A stretch of 64,000 nucleotides of DNA from Polytrichum commune (lineage: Eukaryota > Streptophyta > Polytrichopsida > Polytrichales > Polytrichaceae): NCBI GenBank assembly GCA_950295325.1, contig OX485803.1, forward strand, positions 16,058,001 through 16,122,000. Direction: 5' to 3'. A model generated the notes under the pieces. The model made no database searches and was not told where the DNA came from. It worked only from the letters and a program-made list of their open reading frames with translations. This document shows positions 1 through 12,900 of the stretch, piece after piece (the first letter of the stretch is position 1; every line of letters starts with the position of its first letter). A program made the translations under genes and the position numbers.

Positions 1-2371
1 AGTTGGTGGAGTCTCATAATAGCCTAGGCAGGCTCACATGGCCTGGGGCCAGTGGTGATTTTTCACAAGGCAGCTTACATGTCCAGGGACATGTTCATTA
101 AAAAAAAAGAAACATTTCCAGTGGACGGGTTCTTAGAAAATGAACCGGTTTTCGGACATGGCAAATTCACTTTGGACGGGTTCTTAAAATAACAATTCTT
201 TTGATGATTTTTTTCCAAAAAAAAGAAATGGTACAAATATCAGTTACATCATGTCATATATGACATGTGAATATGAGCATAATGTAATCAAACCACTAAT
301 ACCCTATCAAAATATCAATCTTGAAGTGCTTCATTCACCTGCATACATTAATTCATCAACCAGAACATTTAGAATGGGGTGTACTGGAAAGATGAGAATC
401 GACAGCAAAAGACAAATAACTGACAAACATTGAAGGCATAATTTGTCAAGATCCTATTGTTTCCAAGTGTAACCAATCACATGTCGACATCTTTTGGTTT
501 ATTTTTTTTGTTTTTTTTGTTTATTTTTCCTAATTTTTTACCAACATTGTAAGAGACTTATTTATACCTCTTGCGGGACGGGTATTTTCATTTTCAAACC
601 GGTTTCGGGACGGGTTGTTTTTTCTTTAACCTTTCCTCGGACGGGTTGCAATTTTTTTTTGCCTTTCAATTCAAGGTTTTTGGACATGGACGGGCAAAAA
701 CTTTGTGAAAAAAAAATCAGCCCTGCCCGGGGGCCTTGCGGGCCAGACCTGTTTGGAGCCTCAGAAATGTGAGGCTTCAGGGCTCAAGTGTAAGTACTTG
801 GCATAACCCTAACTGCAGCGTGTGGCATGCCAGCTGGGTAAATTATGCATGCCACGTGGGCCACTTGAGAGCTCCACTTGGACTTTCCTCTTGTGCCCCA
901 AAGATACTTATGTGTGAGTTTTTTATGTGGGAGGGACATTCCGTGTGGAACACTGCATTCAGAAAAAGTGCAGTGTTTGTAGATATTTGTGTGGAACAAA
1001 TAGAGGAAAACTCGTGAATCGCTCAATACATGAACCCTTTAACCAAAATTAACCCTTTCATTGTCCCTCGGGTTTCATGTGAGATCTTTGAGCTTGCTTT
1101 ATGAAACATTTGTGAAACAAAATTGTTCACACAAAGTCGAAGAATACATCGTACAATTGGTCCTTCTATGTAAGGTCATGTATGTGCTGCGTGTAAGCCT
1201 TCGCAAAGCAAGAACTTAAGGACTCCTAGCAGTTCTAGCTAGGCAGGATGGTATTTTTCCGGCTCATCAAAGGTATTCATATGTGGATTACTGCCTATAA
1301 GAAGCTTTCACCTAATCCAGGTTCAAAGGACATTCTTAAAATGAAGATGACATTGGTTTGCTCAGATGTTTGGTAGATTTTCTTTATCTTCTAAAGATTT
1401 GTGACTTGTTTGAGAATGTGTGAAGGAATATGATCATGTGTGTAGAGTGTGAACAACATTTGTAACCGGAATTGAAAAATTGTCATTCAGGACGTCAATG
1501 TTGACTTTTTGTTGATGTCTTGCATCATGAGACTTGGTGATACACATACCCAATTTGAAACATGACTAATATGATCAATTTTTTCTTATGAATTTTTTAT
1601 TTTTTATTTTTTGAAAATTAATATGTAGATAATGTAATCAGTTTAATATATTTTACATTATTTGTGGATTATATATGCAAGAGCAAGTAGGTTCAAAGTT
1701 TTATTGGTAGATGGCCCAAAACTCCAATGTTAAGGTAGAATACACCTTTGAGAATAGCACGTGTTTCATGCACAAGACTTTAGGGTGTTGGGTCTAGGTG
1801 GAGCAATGGACTTACCATGTCATGAATTTAGGGTTCATCATAGGCAACATATTCCTCTACTGTTGCTTTGAATGCCAATGCGCAGCATGTGCCTAGGATG
1901 GGCACTCACAAATCCACATGCTATTTTGGGTGTCGAAAAGGATTACAAGTTCTGAGATCCCCTTAATGATTGCGAACCAAGAAGATTGTCATTTCAAGTT
2001 CTTGATTCAAAATTGACATGCACAAATTATAAGAGATCAAAATATGAAAGAATTTTTCTTCTTCTTGGAATTATTATACATGACATCCCACTTGACATGA
2101 ATAGATTTGGGATCTGCGAAGGACATGTCTTTACGTACCTCTCATTGTACACTAGCTTGTCCTATTATTGTGGGCCACATAAATTGTCTATAGCCCAATG
2201 CATTAATAAATTCTATAGAGTATTGATGTGGATGATTGTTTTAGATTATAATGCTTTTATCCTCAAACTATGATGCCATGAAACTCTATCATTTTGGTTG
2301 GAAGTCTTCATGAAAACTTAGGATAAGATCCAAAGTCTTGGACCCACAACTACATGAAATATTATATTTAG
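1..2371. other. Intergenic, degenerate repeat debris
   Basis: No protein with recognisable domains is visible. The first 770 bases contain several copies of a short GGACGGGTT-type motif among poly-T and poly-A runs. They also have weakly matching inverted ends: a GGCC-rich segment followed by GATTTTTCACAA near 45-90, and its inverted counterpart near 670-740. This suggests an eroded transposon, but the match is too poor to call boundaries. The remaining 1.6 kb is AT-rich single-copy-looking sequence with only short, unconvincing reading frames. Confidence 0.35.
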
Positions 2372-2969
2372 GGAGCAAGCACAATCAAGTATATGGAAAA
2401 AATGCTCCTATATATTAAAACCATATTTTTTTTGGTCAAATGTCTAAAAGTAGTAGCAAAGTGTTATTTACATTGGACTTTTTTTTTCATGGTGCCCTTT
2501 ATTGTTGTGATAGGTACTTAAATATAAAAGACCAAGATTAGATTTTCAAAACTTATCATTAAAAGTATTGCTCAAAAGGTAATGGCCAAATTTGGCTTTG
2601 GACGTAAATTTGATGACCTTAAATACTTTAAAGTTGATTTTTTTCATATATCTTGAAGTCATTATAAACTTGAGGGAAAAATTACAAAATGTGTAGAAAA
2701 ATATCAATTTTATGTAATTTTATCATGTTTTAGACAAATTTTAGAAAATTACATGTTCAATATACCTACTTGCACACTACTTGCACCATCTTTTGAGATA
2801 TGTAGATTTTTCTTCAAATTTCTTTTGTCAACATAAATTGCTTGGCTTTGTAAATCAATGTTTCTATATTTTTTCCTTCACAAAATTCAAAGTCAGTATA
2901 TAGTTTTGAATCACTTTCACTTAAACATGTGCAAGGCAATGGAGTTGTGTACTTGATTGTGCTTGTGCC
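2372..2969. mobile_element. MITE, 598 bp, with 6-bp target-site duplication
   Basis: The left end reads GGAGCAAGCACAATCAAG and the right end is its near-perfect reverse complement (GGCACAAGCACAATCAAG when inverted). The element is flanked on both sides by ATTTAG (2366-2371 and 2970-2975), a direct target-site duplication. The interior is AT-rich and non-coding. Terminal inverted repeats, a short length, no open frame and a clean duplication together make this a non-autonomous DNA transposon. The superfamily is not certain, because a 6-bp duplication fits no common family perfectly. Confidence 0.78.
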
Positions 2970-3478
2970 ATTTAGTAGCACCAATTCAATTTGTCTTGCT
3001 CAATAGTACAAATTATCATCCGCCTGTGTAGTGTCACCAACACTAATTGGAAACCTAACATCATGTATCATTCCTTTTATAACAATTAGGGCATTATAGA
3101 TTTACAACGTTTCAATTATTGTCACTTACTAAGTGACTTTTCATCCAAATTTCAAGCATCCTTGAGAATATTCCATGAAGATGCCGACCAGGCAAAAGCT
3201 TTGTTTCAAAAAATCGGCATGTATGTCATGCAGATTTCAATCATCCATGGCACGAACCATAAACTTACGCATAAGAATTGTATAAAAAATTCAACCATAT
3301 TGACATAAAACACAATACGGTCCCCTAATAAATAAAATATTTAATATTGTTAGACATTTAGAGTGACCCATAATAAATATTTACACATTCAATTTCCACC
3401 CACATGAATAAAGGCAATTTAATATAGTAAAAATATGTATGTAAGGTAGATGGGTCTTCAGTGGCTCATTTTCTTATT

Positions 3479-3815
3479 GGGACCCCTGTGTTTGATTGGT
3501 ACGGGATTTGTGGGGATCAAAGAGCCAACATCACAAAAACACATGGTTGAAAGAGATTGGACTACATCTTCAAATATTACTAACTACTCTACACTCAACA
3601 ATGAACGCAATTGGGATGACCTATGTATTTAGTTTTTAAAAAATCAAGAAACATACACTTTCAATAATCATAACTAAATAAGGGGAGGTCCGACTTTGAA
3701 CATAGTTTTTTGCAGATGTTTCATCGTAGATTTGTAAATGCAACACGGGTTTTGTTATGTAAATATAATTGATAGAAGCTGAAGAACAAACCATCATTTA
3801 AATCCATACCAACGT
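3479..3815. repeat. Dispersed repeat family R, copy 1
   Basis: This sequence recurs, diverged but collinear, at 27957-28460 and 39577-39900. Its 5' part also matches 9174-9530 (SGR intron 4) and 34931-35260 (RNase J intron 4). Shared landmarks in order are a TTTGATTGGT start, GAGATTGGACTA, CTACACTCAA, a GGGGAGGTCC or similar tract, and a TTCATCATAGATTTG-like segment. No terminal inverted repeats or coding potential were seen. It could be a SINE or a fragment of a larger element. Confidence 0.65.
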
Positions 3816-3819
3816 TATG

Positions 3820-3900
3820 TGGGACTGATAGTATTCCATAGAATATTCCCCACATTCAGTCTGAATGTGGGGAACATTCTGTGAAATACTGTCAATCCCA
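3820..3900. repeat. Short perfect-looking hairpin (about 40-bp arms)
   Basis: Positions 3820-3860 and 3860-3900 are near-exact reverse complements (TGGGACTGATAGTATT at the left pairs with AATACTGTCAATCCCA at the right). Only about five mismatches separate the arms and there is almost no loop. A transcript on either strand would fold into a single stem of about 40 bp. It may be a minimal MITE or a small-RNA precursor. Nothing in the sequence shows that it is transcribed. Confidence 0.7.
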
Positions 3901-5628
3901 GAGAACACTGCTGTAAATATGAATAATGTTATGAACTTGAAAAACAAACCAAATAAAACACACATTATACCTTAATGGGTGAGAACGAATGATGCCTGGC
4001 TATGCATAGTGCTTGGAGATCTGGTGGTGGTGGGGCCAAGGATCCTACGGCTACGGTTCGTTTCTTTCAACACACACTGCCTGCCCGAGCCCAAGTAGCC
4101 GACTCCAAGAGAGAGGCTTAGGATACACTTGAAAGTTTTCACCCGCTGCCCGACATGCATCCAAAGTCCATTCCCAATTGACATTTGACAAAGGTGGTGG
4201 ACCTTGTAAAAGCCTCACCTCACACCTTCCACGTCCTTGGTTGTAGTGCACTTCTCAAAGTGGTCGACCTTTTCCATCGTCATTTGAAGCTTGGACGTGG
4301 ACGTTTCCTAGCTTTCCAAGCCTACATGCACCTCACAAAGAAGTAGTTTTCAATGTATCTTAACATGTCGACTTGTTTCTTCCGATATAAAGCCTTTCGT
4401 TTTACATAACTACGGCAATTTAGTCTAAGAGTTCAACATTAGTGTATACATACGTGAGACTGGGATGAGACTGTTATGTAGTCTATGATTTGTATGTGTA
4501 GTTTATTTTTGGGTCATGGGGATTCTGTTTATTGGGGGTTTAAATAAGGGGGTCAACCACCCCTCCCCCTTTTATTTGCTCATGCCACTGCCCATTTACT
4601 CCAAGCATTGTTGTGTAGCACTCAAACATTGAAGAGTGACCACATAAGGCCCACATACCTGACAATTTTGATTTGATCATGTGTAACCTTGTGACCATCC
4701 ATCCATCCATCCAAGCAAAGAGACGACAATTTCGGACAGAACGACTGATGACTACAAATGCAAGTGATTCGTATTTTTGTCAATTTGTAATGCATAGGCA
4801 TGGATTCAAGCCGATTTCGGTCTGACTTAGACTCATAAAGTTTTTCAGCCCAATGAACCTAGATAACCTAATCCGGAGTGGCCTTTGGGTTGTTCACCTT
4901 GTCACGAGATAGTAATCGACATTTGATCCAAGAGCATAAGGGCTATGAGGACTCGTCATAAGGTTTCATCCATGTAACAGTGTATCATTTGTAATTTCAA
5001 GATTTGTTTCTATGAGCTACAAAGTTATGATTGATAACCAACTCAAGTAGTCATGAGGATGACTCATTACTATTGTGGCTTGTCATTTGACTCGGCTGGT
5101 CACGTAATAAACAATGCATGGGGAGGAGTGCATTTGTCGAGCCATATGAACACCATGCAAGGCCGTTGCCACGCATAGGTGTCCTTGTTCCCCAAAATGC
5201 GTCCTTCCTCATGCATAAGCAAACATAAAGTCTCAAGGACAAATTTCAATGCCTTTAATCAGTTGGAGAAACATATTGCGCTACCCGAAAACATAATGCA
5301 CTATGAAAAAATAAATGGGGTGCATTACGCAAAACAAGGATACCCAAATAAAGGTACATAGGAAAACTTGACCTTTGGCATGGGTCCTTACGTAAGCCGT
5401 AACAAACTAGGGTTGATTCCCCTTTATTAATATATGTCCCTTATATAACAAAATGCCCCAGTTATCAGTGACATGCATTATGTGCCATAATATACGTTGT
5501 GCACATTGCATGCGACAGTATGCACTATTATTGTTTTTGGAATCAACCCATTCTTTACGTAGGATAGAGCATTCTTGACATTAAGGTCCTACCTTAGACG
5601 TAAATACCACCGTTAACTGCAAGGACCC
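3901..5628. other. Intergenic, no gene recognised
   Basis: Only short frames without family features are present. A small CCAT microsatellite lies near 4696-4714. I see nothing else to annotate in this stretch. Confidence 0.5.
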
Positions 5629-5700
5629 ATCCATCCATTCATCCACCCACCCACCCACCCACCCACCCGGTCGCCGTTCATCCATCCATGCATGCATGCA
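5629..5700. repeat. Compound microsatellite (CCAT / ACCC / GCAT)
   Basis: Consecutive runs of CCAT, then CCACCCACCC, then GCATGCATGCAT lie about 1 kb upstream of the SGR start codon. The block is probably in the promoter or near the transcription start. Short open frames across it on both strands are products of the repeats. Confidence 0.75.
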
Positions 5701-6329
5701 TTTCCAAGGACGACCAGGGCGACAGTTCCGGGCGGAACGGCGCAGGAACGGCGAACTCAAGCAAGAAGTAAGCAGCCTGATCACCGCCCGTTTTTGGCAT
5801 AATGCAGCTGAGGCACGCCATCACCATCTCCTCAGCTTCCTCCTTCTTCCGCTTCCTCTCGGTCGGTCACGTCTACTCCATCACCACCATTCTTTATCAT
5901 CATCATCATCATCAGCGTTGTCTCCCCGTCTCCTAAACTACCTATGCTCTACTTACCTAACTCAAAGATGCTGCGAGCCACCTTGTTTTAACCTTGCGTA
6001 TACTTTTCTACCGCCTCGTGCCTGCTTCCGTGTGCTGTACTCGTGTCTTCTCTCCGTAGACCTCCACCCCTCCTCGAAGCCTTGCAACCAACACAACCTC
6101 CCTCCTGCACTCATATCATCCATTCTATTGGACGCCCAATCTGGCCCAGTAACTTAACGTCCACAGCAACAAACAGCAGGCGATTGAATCTCGTTTCGGT
6201 TTCGGTTTCGGTTTTGGTTTACGTGACGAAGCTTCAATCAAGGAGTGTCGTGTGTGTGCACGGGAGGAACTTTGGACCCAAGGTGGCGTCTTTTGGTGTA
6301 AATTGGTTGGAGAGGTTTGGGTTAAGTGA

Positions 6330-6694
6330 TCAATAAAGACTCCCTTCGGATTTGTAATTGAGCTTCTCGCCCTCTCTTTCTCTCTCTCTCTCTAGCGGTG
6401 GAGATTGTTGGGATTCGAGATCGAGCTTCGTTCTTACTCTGGAAGAAGCGGCGGAGATTGTGGCAATTTGTGTGGAGAACTTGTGGTCAAGAAGAGTTGG
6501 AGAGTCTTGAGGATTTGGAGTGAGTCGGGTGTGGCCCAAGGAGGTTGGTGGAGGTTGTTGGGAGATTTTGGACGTGGAATGGTGTTTGGAGTGTTAAGGT
6601 TACAGGTGATTGGAAGGATTCAGCTTCCCAAATTGGAGTAGGCAACACAAACCCTTGTAAAAATTGTGGTGTCTTCTTCGGCGGGTGTGCAGAA
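6330..6694 (+). promoter_or_regulatory. Probable SGR 5' leader with CT-rich tract
   Basis: A pyrimidine tract of repeated CTCTCT at about 6369-6395 precedes the SGR start codon by 300 bp. Such tracts are common in plant 5' untranslated leaders. I cannot fix the transcription start or exclude a leader intron. The open frame running through this stretch from about 6545 is entered from upstream without a good initiation context, so I treat it as leader. Confidence 0.35.
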
Positions 6695-9600
6695 ATGGCC
6701 ACTTACAGTTTGACATGCCGACCACTGACCTCGGTGGGTGGGAGGGCAAGAGAGATTTCGTCTGGGAACATGCACAAGGATGTGCATGCCTCGGCTATGG
6801 TGTCTTCCGCTGCTCACCTGAAATTTGAAGCAGCAAGATTGTGCCAGGAAGCCGCCCAAACCAAGAACGTCTCCGATGTTTCTTTGGTCTCTGCGTTCTG
6901 GAGCATTGGCAGCCGACGTGGCCTTTTGACAAACAAGATGAGCTGCTCAGAATCCGTCCGCAGGCCTGGTGGCCATCTTGTGGTGGTGAGACTTAGCCTT
7001 GCTCATACGGCGATTTTAAGGATTTTGTCACTGTTGAAACGAAGCCCATCCGTAATAATTAGTTGAGATGCATGCACGATTCTGCAGCGGGTTTCTACGA
7101 GATAATCTACCAAAATATTCGTCAGGAAGAATAATTGCAGAGGATTTGATTATTGCGGCGACTCGGGTGGACTTACACGTAAAATCCGCGGTGCAGGAGA
7201 AGATGTCATATTAAATAGCTTGGCTCTTGAAGATCCAAGGCTCTCTGTCTATGTTCTCCTCGTATTACAATACAGTACTCGCAGCAACAGAAGAGGACTG
7301 TTGCAACGTAACTAAAGTTTAACAGGTTTTTGAAAGTTGTGAACGATGGACCAGTGAGAAGCGTCTCACTTGGTGCGAGGGACTCAAACTTAGTTTTCAA
7401 CATCTGTCCTCAGGTACACCTGTCTGTGCTGTTATACACGTAATAACAGACAAGGGGAGTTCCAACGTCAGAGGCAACGTTTTACAGTTTCTCGCACCTT
7501 GGAAACTGTTATGAGCTTGTTGTGAGGCACTCCAACCTCACGATCTGTCTTTGTTGGATGATTATTTAGGAGAGGTCGGTCGTTGAGGATTTGGAAGGGG
7601 GAGCTGATGAATCTTGTCTAGATAAAGAGAGGTTGCAAGATGTAAAGTTTGCTGTAGAAGTTGGGGGCAACTCCTGAACAGCGAGATTGTTCTGAACCAT
7701 AATTGAACCAAGCTCGTTTAGGTAGCGGCACTTAGTGGGAGTTGTTGGTACCGACGTGATGTTGATTTGATTGTTGAAGTTAGAATGATAACTTGAGGAG
7801 GTTCTATTGACCGCAGCTAAAATGTTGCGGTTTTGATGTTGTGGTTGGATGCTGCAGGAGGCTAGATTGTTTGGACCTGCGATTTTCGAAGCTGCCAAGC
7901 TGAGAGTTCTCTTCCTGGGAGAAGATAAGAAACATCCAGACGAGACGCCCCGAATCTACACCCTAACCCACAGTGACGTCACCTCCAAAATCACGTTGGC
8001 CATCTCTCGGGAAATAAATAAAGCTCAGGTAAACATTCCTTTGAATCATGCCCATGAAGCCAGTGCGAGAGAATCATGCCTCTGGTTCAAATTAAGAGAA
8101 TCATGGACTTGTGTGCCGGTCTGCACGTAGATCATTGCATGCAGATATAACTCAACGTCTGTTTCACAACAATTAATGGTTTCCAATTTAGTTCTTGTCA
8201 TCTTTCAACAGTGTTTGTAGTTTCTCAACCTTGTTGAAGAGGGTGTAAGGTGTCTGGGCGTTATTCGGTTTGTATTCCATATTCTCCAACTTCTACTACC
8301 GATTAGATTCACGCAACGAAACTAGTGTTGCATTAGCAAATCTATGGTGAAGCATCAGCAAATCTTTAGTGAACCCAAATTTCGTTATGGTTACCAGAAG
8401 TGGATGTTTGTTGATTCCTTAACTGAACACATAGGTTATCCCAACCATGTTCATTATTGAGTTTGGAGTAGTGAATATAACCTGAAGACGTACTTCAATC
8501 TCTTTTAAACATGCGTCTTTATGCTGCTTGTTCTATAATACTCATCAAACCTTACACCAATCAAATATAGGTGTCCTATTAGAAAGAGTGACCAAATACA
8601 CACCCGTATACCTTATTGTTTCAAGCTTGGCTTCCTCATATTATTACTACTGTCCGAAGAGGAACTCACTTGATAAGATGGTGCTGATGCAGCTCAAAGG
8701 ATGGTACAGCAAGCTCCAGAGGGATGAAGTCGTCGCGGAATGGAAAAGAGTGCAGGGAAAGATGTCTCTCCATGTGCACTGCCATATCAGTGGCGGAAAC
8801 TTTTTACACAACATAATCGCGAACTTGCGGTTTTATATTTTCCGCAAAGAGTTGCCAGTGGTTAGTTCTTGCTCTATTAAATTATGACACCACTATGTTC
8901 AGCAGTTGTGTTTATGCTTAAGAGGCCATACGCATGATTCTTCAATGCTTTGCTTCACGTTGTGTTATACATGCATCACCCCGATTTCTCTTTGCCTTTT
9001 TCTCATGTCGATTTGGTATTTCACCACAGGTGTTGGAGGCCTTTAGGCATGGCGATGAAGAACTTCTGAAGGCATATCCAGGTGAGGACCTATTCTGCGA
9101 TCAATGTAACGTTACAATAAATCTGTGATTTAAAGTTTCATTGAGTATGCTAACGTAGTCATGTGTTAACCTCGACACCTATATTTAAGTGAGATGTGGT
9201 TAGGTGTGAACCTAAGCACGGACACCAAACAGACATGTGCTTGAAAGAGATTGGAGTACATGCTGAAAATAAGATAATCATTCTAGGCTGCGAAGTCAAA
9301 CATAATGGGGGGGACATAGGTAAACATTTAATGAGCATGAGAATATTTCACTTTGAGAATGAATTAGATAATGATACGAGTTCCAAAAATTATGAATTAA
9401 ATGGCTAGGGGCATGATTTGGATGTTCTCGCTGTAATTCAGTGTTTCATATCCTACGAGAAATGGGTGCAGAGAGCAGTATCCAGTTAACATACATCTAC
9501 CTTACTATCAGCAGAATCGAGGTCTGAATAACTGACCTGGTATGTGCAGATCTGGACAACTCCATGGTTTGGGTTTATTTTCATTCAAATGTAAAGGAAT

Positions 9601-9980
9601 ACAATCGGGTTGAATGCTGGGGCCCGCTTGTTGAAGCTGCCAAGGTATAAATAGACTTTAAATTTCCCCCTTGCATTATGAAAATTTTGCTTGGAATGTG
9701 CTATAGGGTTTGAGGTGAGATAAAACCTTATGTAGTAGTAGAAGCTGACCAACTGCAAGAACACGTTGTCTGTCTGCAGGGTGCAACTCAAGAAGCAAAA
9801 GAGGCAATCCACCATGCTTTGGAAGAAATTGAGAAGCAGTGGCCTAAGCAATTGTGGCCTGGGAAAGTATGCGACGAACCTTGTGATTGCTGCTCTCGCC
9901 ATGGCACTCTGATTCCACTGCCAAAGACCTTTGAGCTATTACAATTGCAGGAGGAACAGCACCAGCAGCAAGAAAATTAG
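6695..9980 (+). CDS. SGR: STAY-GREEN protein (chlorophyll Mg-dechelatase), six exons
   Basis: SGR proteins remove Mg from chlorophyll a in chloroplasts, committing it to breakdown. Exons: 6695-6985, 7858-8028, 8693-8860, 9030-9081, 9550-9644 and 9780-9980. All junctions are GT-AG and in phase, giving 325 residues. Family signatures are ARLFGPAIFEAAKL (from about residue 99), YTLTHSD, DEVVAEWK, GKMSLHVHCHISGG (around residues 177-190), YIFRKELPV, WVYFHSNV and VECWGPL. The C-terminal Cys cluster C290-x3-C294-x-CC (residues 290-297) marks SGR/SGR1 rather than the shorter SGR-like type. The first 97 residues, rich in Ser/Arg/Ala, should hold the plastid transit peptide and are longer than the roughly 50 usual in flowering plants. 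The start is the first ATG that splices in phase (phase 0) to the conserved core. Intron 4 carries repeat family R. Confidence 0.93.
9174..9530. repeat. Dispersed repeat family R, copy inside SGR intron 4
   Basis: The segment begins GACACCTATATTTAAGTG and continues through GGTTAGGTGTGAACC and GAGATTGGAGTACATGCT. It matches 34931-35260 in RNase J intron 4 along most of its length, including the later AGAAATGGGTGCAGAGAG stretch. It matches the intergenic copies of family R over its first part only. The same repeat therefore sits in introns of two unrelated genes in this window. Confidence 0.6.
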
Positions 9981-12900
9981 ATTACATTCACAAAATACAT
10001 GACAAAAACGGTGGTACATACGATTGGATATAAGCTACAAGGTAAACATTCTGGTCAGCATCATCATCAAACACATGATTCCTTTGATTCGTCGATTTTC
10101 ACACATGGAGCTTTTCGGCTGCGGGAAAAAATGCAATCGTCATTACTTGGTTCCACACATCTATCTGCCTCCTGAAACCAGCAGGTCAGAGTTTTCTGTA
10201 CATAATTCATAGTCTGAACAGAGAGAATACTTTTACACCTTCAACAGAAAAGACTTTCAACAGATTCTGGTGATCATCTTCGGATTTTGTGTGTCTTCAC
10301 AAATTTAGTATCTTTCCAGCAACGCAGTAGCACATCTGGTCTCCCGTGATGTAAACTCGGTACATATATTCGTGGTGACAACATTACATTCAATTGTTAA
10401 CTCTTTGGAACATTATAAGTTCCTATATACAGAGGCTTCTCTATGTGAAGAAGAAGCAGACATTGTTAACAGAAATGTACAAGATGTGCTGAGACAGTTT
10501 GTGCTGTACAGTAGTTGGTTTTGAAGTATCTTCACCATTGCATGGTGAGAATGTATGGGAGCAATCAGCCCCTTATTGCAATAAAGTGTTCTGATATCAT
10601 TGTTTCATAGATTTATCTTCTGAGCAAGAGTGGTCTTTTCCTCTCTAATACATCATCTTATCTCGCGAATGCAAACTGCTACTAAGTCACAAATGTACGC
10701 AAGCTTACCTCAGAAGTTTCAAAATTGGCAGATGAATCCTTTCCGGTCCACTCTCGCATAAATGTACCTAATCGAAGAATTCTGAGCCGCTTGTATCTCC
10801 TATGCTGACAAATTTACCTCATTCGCATCTATTACCCAAGAATATCAAGCACCTGCAAGGATCAGAATGTCAACTCTATATTATGATTGAAGTTAATGAA
10901 ACATTCTCATGGAGACTCCAGCAAACACAGAACATGGACAGAACCACGGATTCTCTTTTCTATAAGGCACCCACCTGGCCATCACATAGAGGTTCACCTG
11001 ACTCTAGATTTCAGGCAAATTGTAGAGGGGGATGAAACGATGAGTACTGCGAGATGACTAGGATCGGTGAATGATCTGTCAACATGACTACATTTTCATT
11101 GGACAAAAACCACATCATTATCAGCAATTGTAGATCTTATCCATGGGGGTATGATATAGCTACTCTTGCACGATATCAAAAGCATGATTCCCTCGCCATT
11201 GTTTCATATGAGGTAAATCAGCTGACATCACTTAGTTTGAACAGAGCAGACATCCATGACAACTCAGCGTCAAGCTCAGGGCCAGAATTGATTTAACTGG
11301 AGAATGCCTGATTTCATGATCTCGAGCCTCTGCAATCATGGATAATATTGCATGCAGGAAATAAAAAGGAAACATGTAACAGCTCTATGCCTATCATGAT
11401 GATCAAGAACAGGCGGTATGTTGATATTGAATTTTCAACCACTCAGACCACTTGTGCTAGTCATGAAACACATTGTACAGAGACATAAAACGATCTGCAG
11501 TTTTAAGAACAAAATCACACACTGCTGTTCAACAACCCACCTGCACGGGCATGTATTCCATGCAGGTGAGTCGGCCTATGTGCTCAAACTATAGACATCA
11601 CTCTAAGTCTAATAGTTAATAGAATTAGGAGGGCATGTGCATCATTTTAGAGAGAAAGAGAATTTTCACTTTGACATCAGATTATTGTACTTTTGCATCT
11701 CAACTGCGATTCCTAGACTTGAATCAACAGACTTCATGAATCGCCACCAGATCCAACGGCTATTATTGTCTGTGAAGTTGGAAGTACTCACCATAGGACC
11801 ACATACCTTCACCATCCTGAGAAGAGATTCCAGCACATCGAGAGCACAAAGTACCTTCTGGATGTTGCATACGATAATCATCTTCGAAGTTATCCAGCAT
11901 TCCTCCGTTAAAATCCCATGTGTAAAATCACCTGCTACAATGAACTCTCAACAGGCCAGGGTTACTGTAACTTTCGGCAACAACGGGCTGCGATTCAGGC
12001 AAAATCACATAATTTACAACCTCTCAACCAATCTCCAGCAACACCAGAATAATATTAAGCTCTTCATGCAAGTCTACCACTCTAGAAACATAGATTGCCA
12101 CATGCTCACAGAAAAGGAGTACCCGCAGATGTTCCTCAAACATCCATATGCACGTCCTCTAATGAACTCTCCCATGGTTACTGCAACTTTCAGCTACAAG
12201 AGGGAGACTAACAGGCTGCAATGGTGGTTACAATCCAATGGAAGACACCCAAACCAGAACTCAAGGAACTTGCGACCTCTAAAACGATCTACAGAAGCAG
12301 CTGCAAATTAAGCCATCGGTGCAACAGCTCTCTGGCACAAGGAGCATTTGAGAAATTCCCGCATGGGAAATGGGATATGGTTTTTCCTACTATGAACATT
12401 CCCACTTTGGTACAATTCGCACCTTTTGAAAGGGAATTCTTGCGTTCTTCCCACACACAAGAGGGGATTGTGCCAGGAGGAAATGTTGTACATCCCCCTT
12501 GTGTGTCTCTGCAAACAGAATTCGCAAGTACATAAGATACAACACAAAACAATGGGTCGATCCTGCCTGGGAAAAGTGGCAGCTGAAAAGCGAAGCGTGG
12601 ATGGAGCACCACGTGCATTGAGCAGACACAAAGCCGAATTGTAGTACTGCTATGTTTCCCAATGTTGTGGTGCTTTCTTCCCTGTCGTTTCTTCCCATTA
12701 CACAGCCGCCGATAAGGCGCCCAAACTCTGGCCCTCCCATTGGCTCCTCAGGATCGCGCGGAAGTGGATGAATGATAATCTTTCTCGCGTGGATGAACGT
12801 CGAGCACAAAGAGGGTGCAATGAGAAATGGTCCCGAGATGCTCATTCTGCCCTATCTAGGTATGGCAGGATGGATGAAATATATGGATGATGCATGGTGG

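Noticed and set aside
5696-6157. 153-codon plus-strand frame upstream of SGR
   Set aside because: His/Ser/Leu runs come from microsatellites and CT-rich leader sequence; there are no homologous features.
11637-12311. 224-codon plus-strand frame downstream of SGR
   Set aside because: No domain, no compositional bias, overlapping minus-strand frames of similar length, and no splice context. It is probably chance or transcribed untranslated sequence.
12390-12845. 151-codon minus-strand frame
   Set aside because: Overlaps two other minus frames and one plus frame. It has scattered Cys but no zinc pattern and no recognisable family.
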